Below, piece by piece: positions 30,011-34,119 of a DNA stretch of 34,119 nucleotides. The position numbers and the translations under genes were made by a program. The notes under the pieces are model-generated. The model worked only from the letters and a program-made list of their open reading frames with translations, was not told where the DNA came from and made no database searches. Source of the DNA: Chloroflexota bacterium (lineage in GTDB: Bacteria > Chloroflexota > Anaerolineae > Epilineales > SHYO01). Location: NCBI GenBank assembly GCA_009692745.1, contig SHYO01000030.1, positions 1-34,119 on the forward strand. The letters are read 5' to 3'. Position 1 is the stretch's first letter. Every line of letters starts with the position of its first letter.

Positions 30011-30673
30011 ATGATAGGAATGCTTGGCAAGATCATTGACGGGCAATATCGCAGGCCGAGTGGCTTGCTGGGTCGCTATATCGGGAATCGTATGGCGGTA
30101 GATCATTACCCGGAGAATTTGTGGACGGTGTCCATTTTGCAGTCCAAGGCGACCGATTGGATCCTGGAATGTGGCTTCGGCGCAGGAGTGGCAATTCAGG
30201 AGCTGGCCCGGGTTGTGACCCAGGGGCGGATAGTGGGTATTGATTTCTCTGAGACGATGGTAGATGCGGCTCGCAAGCGCAATGCCGTTGCGGTTAAGCG
30301 CGGGATAGTCCAGTTGCACTACGGCGATGTGTCGACCATGCCATTTGGGGACGACACTTTTGATAAAGTTTTTAGCATTCACTCCATCTATTTCTGGCCC
30401 AAGCCGGGGGAAGCGCTGCGCCAGATCTGGCGTGTCCTAAAACTGGGGGGTATGGTGCTGCTAACGATCCTCCCTAAAGACAAATGGAATCCAGCCAACC
30501 CGGATGCGCTTGTAGGAACGGCAGAATGTAAGCCCTATTCAGGGAATGAGCTGGTGCATATGTTGACGGAGGCCGGTTTCAGCAAAACGCAGGTTGTATC
30601 AGATGAGCATAGCGAGGTCCCTTCGAAGTACTGTGTCATCGGCTTAAAAGTGAATGACAGGGTGACAGGTTGA
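30011..30673 (+). CDS. Class I SAM-dependent methyltransferase
   Basis: A 220-residue Rossmann-type methyltransferase of the UbiE/COQ5-like Methyltransf_11 group. Motif I is ILECGFGAGVAIQELA, the acidic end of strand 2 is GIDFSETMV, motif II lies around LHYGDVSTMPFGDDTFDKVF, and motif III RVLKLGGMVLLTI follows. The substrate is not evident; the small size and FWPKPGEALRQIWRVLK resemble uncharacterised small-molecule methylases. The ATG at 30011 has GAGG very close upstream; ATG 30020 is an alternative. The 3' end overlaps the glgA start by 4 bases, suggesting translational coupling. Confidence 0.87.
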   Translation: MIGMLGKIIDGQYRRPSGLLGRYIGNRMAVDHYPENLWTVSILQSKATDWILECGFGAGVAIQELARVVTQGRIVGIDFSETMVDAARKRNAVAVKRGIVQLHYGDVSTMPFGDDTFDKVFSIHSIYFWPKPGEALRQIWRVLKLGGMVLLTILPKDKWNPANPDALVGTAECKPYSGNELVHMLTEAGFSKTQVVSDEHSEVPSKYCVIGLKVNDRVTG

Positions 30674-32157
30674 TATATTCCAGGCTTAAAATTGCGATGA
30701 TTGCCTCTGAATGTGCGCCTTATGCCAAAACAGGGGGGCTGGCGGATGTGGTAGGAGCCTTGCCAAAAGCGTTACGCGCCTTGGGTCACGAGGTGATCGT
30801 GATTATGCCCAAGTATGCCTCCATCAATACGCAGAAGTATATGATACACCCTTTCCTGAGCCCTATGGGCGTATGGATGGGGAATGCCCAGGAATGGTGC
30901 GCAGTACACGCCGCGACCAACGATGGCGTGCCGGTATATTTTATTGAATCCAACAAGTATTTCGACCGGTACGGGCTGTACAATGACGCAAGTTTCAATG
31001 ATTACCAGGATAACCCACGGCGCTTCGGGTTTTTAACCCGCGCGGGGTTACAACTGTGCCACGATATAGGCTTCGCGCCAGATGTTGTACATAGTCACGA
31101 TTGGCAGGCGGCGTTGGCCCCGGCCTATCTCAAAATCTGGCATTGGAATGATCCGGTGCTGGGTGGGGCGGCCAGCTTGCTGACCATCCATAATATCGGC
31201 TACCAGGGCGTCTACAGTGCAGCATCTTATGACTATCTAGGCCTGCAGCCGGGGAATTTTACCGCAGATAAATTCGAGGATCACGGCCGGATTAACTTCC
31301 TCAAGGGGGGCATCGCTTATGCGGATAGAGTGAATACGGTCAGCCCCACCTACGCGCAGGAGACCCGCACGCCGGCATATGCTTACGGGTTGGCCCCTTA
31401 TTTAAATGACAAGGGGGAGAACTATATCGGGATTCTCAACGGTGTAGACTATACTGAATGGAACCCGGCGGTGGATACGTTGATTCCGGCGCGGTATACG
31501 CCCTCTGATATGTCCGGTAAGGCCCTGTGTAAAGAGGCGTTGCAGCGCCGCTTCGGTTTGGAGGTAAACCCGGACATTCCTATCTTGGGGATAGTGACCC
31601 GCCTGGCGGAGCAGAAAGGTATGCATTTGCTGGCCGCAGCGATCGGAGACATTGTCAGCCAGATGCAGCTACAGGTTGTGATTTTGGGTTCCGGAGATAA
31701 GCACTTGGAAACTGCTTTTGGCGCGCTGCCTGCCCGATATACGGGTCGCATCGGCAGCTTTATCGGGTATAATAACGAGTTGGCGCATTGGATCGAGGCC
31801 GGCTCAGACTTCTTTATCATGCCTTCGCTGTACGAACCCTGTGGCCTGAACCAGATATATTCCCTGAAATACGGCACGTTGCCGATTGTCAGGGCTACCG
31901 GGGGATTGGAGGATACCGTGCAACAGTACGACGAAGCCAGCGGCGAGGGCACCGGTTTCAAGTTTTGGGAGCCGAGCAGCCGGGCTATCTATTATGCTGT
32001 CGGCTGGGCGGTCAGCACCTATTTCGACCGCAGGCAGCACATCGAAAAGATGATCCATAAAGCTATGGTGCAGAATTATTCCTGGGATCAGAGCGCCCTA
32101 CTATACGTCCAGGCTTATCAAAAGGCATTATCCCACAAAAAAGGAGAAAATCGATGA
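30670..32157 (+). CDS. glgA: Glycogen/starch synthase (GT5)
   Basis: A 495-residue ADP-glucose:1,4-alpha-glucan glucosyltransferase in glycogen synthesis, a GT-B fold of family GT5. The N-terminal glucosyl-nucleotide site is ASECAPYAKTGGLADVVG; other family motifs are VVHSHDWQAAL, LTIHNIGYQG, NTVSPTYAQE, GILNGVDYTEWNP, VTRLAEQKG and the C-terminal MPSLYEPCGLNQIYSLKYGT with the catalytic-site Glu. The start is a TTG overlapping the methyltransferase stop; the next ATG would cut into the conserved first strand. The last codons (KALSHKKGENR) lie within the 5' end of the tandem repeat unit described below. The stop overlaps the next ATG (ATGA). Confidence 0.93.
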   Translation: MIYSRLKIAMIASECAPYAKTGGLADVVGALPKALRALGHEVIVIMPKYASINTQKYMIHPFLSPMGVWMGNAQEWCAVHAATNDGVPVYFIESNKYFDRYGLYNDASFNDYQDNPRRFGFLTRAGLQLCHDIGFAPDVVHSHDWQAALAPAYLKIWHWNDPVLGGAASLLTIHNIGYQGVYSAASYDYLGLQPGNFTADKFEDHGRINFLKGGIAYADRVNTVSPTYAQETRTPAYAYGLAPYLNDKGENYIGILNGVDYTEWNPAVDTLIPARYTPSDMSGKALCKEALQRRFGLEVNPDIPILGIVTRLAEQKGMHLLAAAIGDIVSQMQLQVVILGSGDKHLETAFGALPARYTGRIGSFIGYNNELAHWIEAGSDFFIMPSLYEPCGLNQIYSLKYGTLPIVRATGGLEDTVQQYDEASGEGTGFKFWEPSSRAIYYAVGWAVSTYFDRRQHIEKMIHKAMVQNYSWDQSALLYVQAYQKALSHKKGENR

Positions 32158-33005
32158 TCAATTTCCCACGCTCTACCTTTACCTGGAAGCACAACCATTG
32201 GCGGCCCGATCCGTATTACAAATATCCCGGCTTTGTAGGTAAGCCTGGTGAAGTTTATCAGGTGCGATTTAACCTGGTAGGGAGCTGCGTCATCCAGGAT
32301 GAGAAACGGGGCACTACAGCCGAGCTGTTCGTCAGTGCGCCTTGCCGTACTGAATATACCATCGCCTACTGGAATCTATTTCAGGTGCCCAGTAACGAGT
32401 TCCGTTTTGCCTTCAGCCGAGAAAATCGGCTGACCATCGGAAAGCGGCCCAGCTATGAACAGGAAACAGCGCCACGCGCCAAGTTGACCGATACATTTTC
32501 GGATTACAAAATCGATATCCGCACCTTTTCGGATGTGACCGAGCTGAAGACTGGGCAGGAGATTGTAGCGGCCACCCTGGCCAACGATATGCTGAATGCC
32601 CGCTCCACCTACCGCGATGCAGAGCGCGGCCTGACTGTATCGGTCGAGTATCCAATAAATCTGATCAACCTGAACGAGCCGACCGGGGAGTTCCAGGTCT
32701 GTACCGGACCTCTGATTGTGCCTGACCTGGCGACTTGGGATGGGCATGATGTGACGCGGGTTTTGCTGGCCCATGTAGCGATTACGGCGTTTGATCGCGT
32801 GGAATTTATCCTGCGGCGGGAAGTGGAAGCAGCAGAATCGGAGCGGGAATGGTTGGATAAGCCGGTGGATCGTGACCGGTATGAGTTGTTAGACCCCAAT
32901 AACCGCCCACCCAATTACCCCCCGGCGCGCCCCAAGCCGACGGTTTATAACGAGGTGTGGGCCTTCCCGGCGACAAATGTGGTGATGCGGGCGCCAAACA
33001 AATAG
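32154..33005 (+). CDS. Unknown protein family, tandem copy 1
   Basis: A 283-residue soluble-looking protein with no signal peptide or membrane segment; I do not recognise the family. It opens MINFPRSTFT with several aromatic/His residues (WKHNHWRPDPYYKYP), has Cys44 (GSCVIQDEKRG), Cys64 (SAPCRTEYTIAYWN) and Cys183 (FQVCTGPLIVPDLATWDGHD), and a proline-rich end (NNRPPNYPPARPKP then YNEVWAFPATNV). The predicted strand-rich body suggests a beta-fold. It overlaps the glgA stop by 4 bases and has a GGAG ribosome site inside glgA, so it is probably translated with it. The position suggests a link to glycogen or a surface coat, but that is a guess. Confidence 0.8.
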   Translation: MINFPRSTFTWKHNHWRPDPYYKYPGFVGKPGEVYQVRFNLVGSCVIQDEKRGTTAELFVSAPCRTEYTIAYWNLFQVPSNEFRFAFSRENRLTIGKRPSYEQETAPRAKLTDTFSDYKIDIRTFSDVTELKTGQEIVAATLANDMLNARSTYRDAERGLTVSVEYPINLINLNEPTGEFQVCTGPLIVPDLATWDGHDVTRVLLAHVAITAFDRVEFILRREVEAAESEREWLDKPVDRDRYELLDPNNRPPNYPPARPKPTVYNEVWAFPATNVVMRAPNK

Positions 33006-33034
33006 GCATTATCCAATAAAAAAGGAGGAAATCG

Positions 33035-33889
33035 ATGATCAATTTCCCACGCTCTACCTTCACCAGGATAATCCGCCCTTGGAAACGCGATCCGTACTAC
33101 AAATATCCAGGGGGATTTGTGGGTAAGCCCGGCGAAATCTACCCGGGACGAAGGAACCTCGTATCGAGCTGTGTCGTCCAGGATGAGAAACGGGGCACAT
33201 CGATGGAGATGTTTGTCAGTGCACCCTGCCGTACGGAATATACCATCGCTTATTGGAATCTGTTTCAAGTGCCCAGCAGCGAGTTTCGCTATGCTTTCAG
33301 CCGGGAGAATCGGCTGAGCATCGCCAGGCGGCCTAGTAATGAGCAGGAAGCGGTATCGCGCGCCAAGTTGACGGATACATTTTCGAGTTATAAGATCGAT
33401 ATCCGTACCTTCTCGGATGTGACCGAACTGAAAACCGGGTATGAAATTGTAGAGGCCACCCTGGCAAATGATGTGCTGAATGCCCGCTCCACCTACCGCG
33501 ATGTAGAGCGCGGCCTGACCGTATCGGTCGAGTATCCAATAAATCTGATCAACCTGAACGAGCCGACCGGGGAGTTCCAGGTCTGTACCGGACCTCTGAT
33601 TGTACCTGACCTGGCAACCTGGGATGGTCATGATGTGGACCGGGTTTTCCTGGCCCACGTGGCAATTGCGGATTTTGAGCGCGTGGAATTTATCCTGCGG
33701 CGAGAAGTGGAAGCCGCAGAATCGGAGCGGGAATGGTTGGACAAGCCAGTAGGTCGTGACCGATATGAACTGGCGGATCCTAATAACCGCCCGCCCAATT
33801 ACCCCCCGGCGCGCCCCAGGCCGACGGTTTATAATGAGGTGTGGGCGTTCCCGGCGACAAATGTGGTGATGCGGGCGCCAAATAAATAG
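33035..33889 (+). CDS. Unknown protein family, tandem copy 2
   Basis: A 284-residue paralog of copy 1, with the same start (MINFPRSTFT), cysteines and C-terminus. Identity is highest in the C-terminal half: the 33500-33600 stretch is almost unchanged at the DNA level, while the first 50 residues vary most (TRIIRPWKRDPYYKYPG). Differences are mostly single substitutions with no frameshift, so the copy appears to be under selection. A good GGAGG site precedes the ATG; 29 bp separate it from copy 1. Confidence 0.8.
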   Translation: MINFPRSTFTRIIRPWKRDPYYKYPGGFVGKPGEIYPGRRNLVSSCVVQDEKRGTSMEMFVSAPCRTEYTIAYWNLFQVPSSEFRYAFSRENRLSIARRPSNEQEAVSRAKLTDTFSSYKIDIRTFSDVTELKTGYEIVEATLANDVLNARSTYRDVERGLTVSVEYPINLINLNEPTGEFQVCTGPLIVPDLATWDGHDVDRVFLAHVAIADFERVEFILRREVEAAESEREWLDKPVGRDRYELADPNNRPPNYPPARPRPTVYNEVWAFPATNVVMRAPNK

Positions 33890-33918
33890 GCATTATCCAA
33901 TAAAAAAGGAGAAAATCG

Positions 33919-34119
33919 ATGATCAATTTCCCACGTTCTACCTTCACCTGGAAGCACCACCCCTGGCAGCCGGACCCGTATTACAAATATTCCGGCGGTT
34001 TTGTGGGTAAGCATGGTGAAGTCTATCAGGTGCGATTTAACCTGGTAGGGAGCTGCGTCATCCAGGATGAGAAACGGGGTACTACATCCGAGCTGTTTGT
34101 CAGTGCGCCCTGCCGTTCT
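33919..34119 (+). CDS. Unknown protein family, tandem copy 3 (cut by window end)
   Basis: The first 67 codons of a third copy. The N-terminus (MINFPRSTFTWKHHPWQPDP) is closer to copy 1 than to copy 2, including EVYQVRFNLVGSCVIQDEKR. The ribosome site and leader are those of copy 1 and 2 units. The gene runs off the right edge. Confidence 0.75.
   Translation, partial: MINFPRSTFTWKHHPWQPDPYYKYSGGFVGKHGEVYQVRFNLVGSCVIQDEKRGTTSELFVSAPCRS

Larger units (their letters stand above)
32123..34119 (+). repeat. Tandem array of about 0.88-kb units carrying an unknown gene
   Basis: Unit starts are marked by AGGCATTATCC at 32123, 33004 and 33888, giving periods of 881 and 884 bp. Each unit has the sequence, then an A-run and GGAG(G/A) ribosome site, then an ATG followed by a conserved ATCAATTTCCCACG. 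Unit 1 begins inside the glgA coding sequence. The third unit runs off the window, so the copy number is unknown. Confidence 0.85.

Noticed and set aside
1-34119. CRISPR array
   Set aside because: No regularly spaced 25-40 bp direct repeats were seen; the only tandem repeats are the 0.88-kb gene units.

Overview
The window looks like a chromosomal segment of a Chloroflexota (Chloroflexi) bacterium, probably a metagenome contig. The grounds are indirect: two tandem giant regulators combining a class III cyclase-like domain, an NB-ARC-type ATPase and TPR repeats; a degraded IS1634-type transposase; palindromic repeats scattered in coding and non-coding DNA; a DUF4013 membrane protein; and a group 4 [NiFe] hydrogenase locus. 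The phylum call is inference.

Layout. (1) Positions 1-2329: the C-terminal end of a P-type cation ATPase, cut off upstream and joined to unrelated reading frame, followed by two adjacent TrkA-type RCK proteins. (2) 2579-8762, minus strand: two paralogous cyclase-like/ATPase/TPR regulators, each with its own promoter. They are separated by a MITE-like element with inverted ends and nested internal palindromes. (3) 8900-10951: a gene graveyard with a beta-lactamase-family C-terminus, a tandem SnoaL-like protein broken by two frameshifts and a multiply frameshifted IS1634-like transposase. (4) 10999-14720: a housekeeping block with dnaN, a small membrane protein, a histidine phosphatase, a DUF4013 protein and tRNA-Gln(CTG). 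Two inverted copies of a roughly 70-bp hairpin repeat flank dnaN to the phosphatase. (5) 14732-18778: an aldo/keto reductase, two unrelated MFS transporters and a stand-alone Lrp/AsnC ligand-sensing (RAM) domain protein.

(6) 19044-27909: an 11-gene plus-strand hydrogenase locus. The membrane module comes first: an MbhD/MbhE-like fusion, NuoK-, NuoL-, NuoM- and NuoA-like subunits. The catalytic module follows: NuoB-like small subunit, NuoC-like protein, NiFe large subunit, NuoH-like subunit, a 2x[4Fe-4S] ferredoxin and a HycI-type maturation protease. All four NiFe cysteines and a HycE-style C-terminal propeptide are present, so this should be a real ion-translocating hydrogenase, most likely using ferredoxin. 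Its membrane arm resembles complex I without NuoN. No NADH module, formate dehydrogenase or CO dehydrogenase lies nearby.

(7) 28100-34119: a secreted protein with three PA14-like modules and a golvesin-like C-terminal domain, a SAM methyltransferase, a glycogen synthase (glgA), and at least three tandem copies of a gene family I do not recognise, the third cut by the window end. The repeat unit of that array begins inside the 3' end of glgA.

The most interesting points are the complex-I-like hydrogenase, the unknown tandem family whose duplication unit includes the glgA 3' end, the in-frame palindromic inserts in both regulators, and the MITE with mutually exclusive hairpins.
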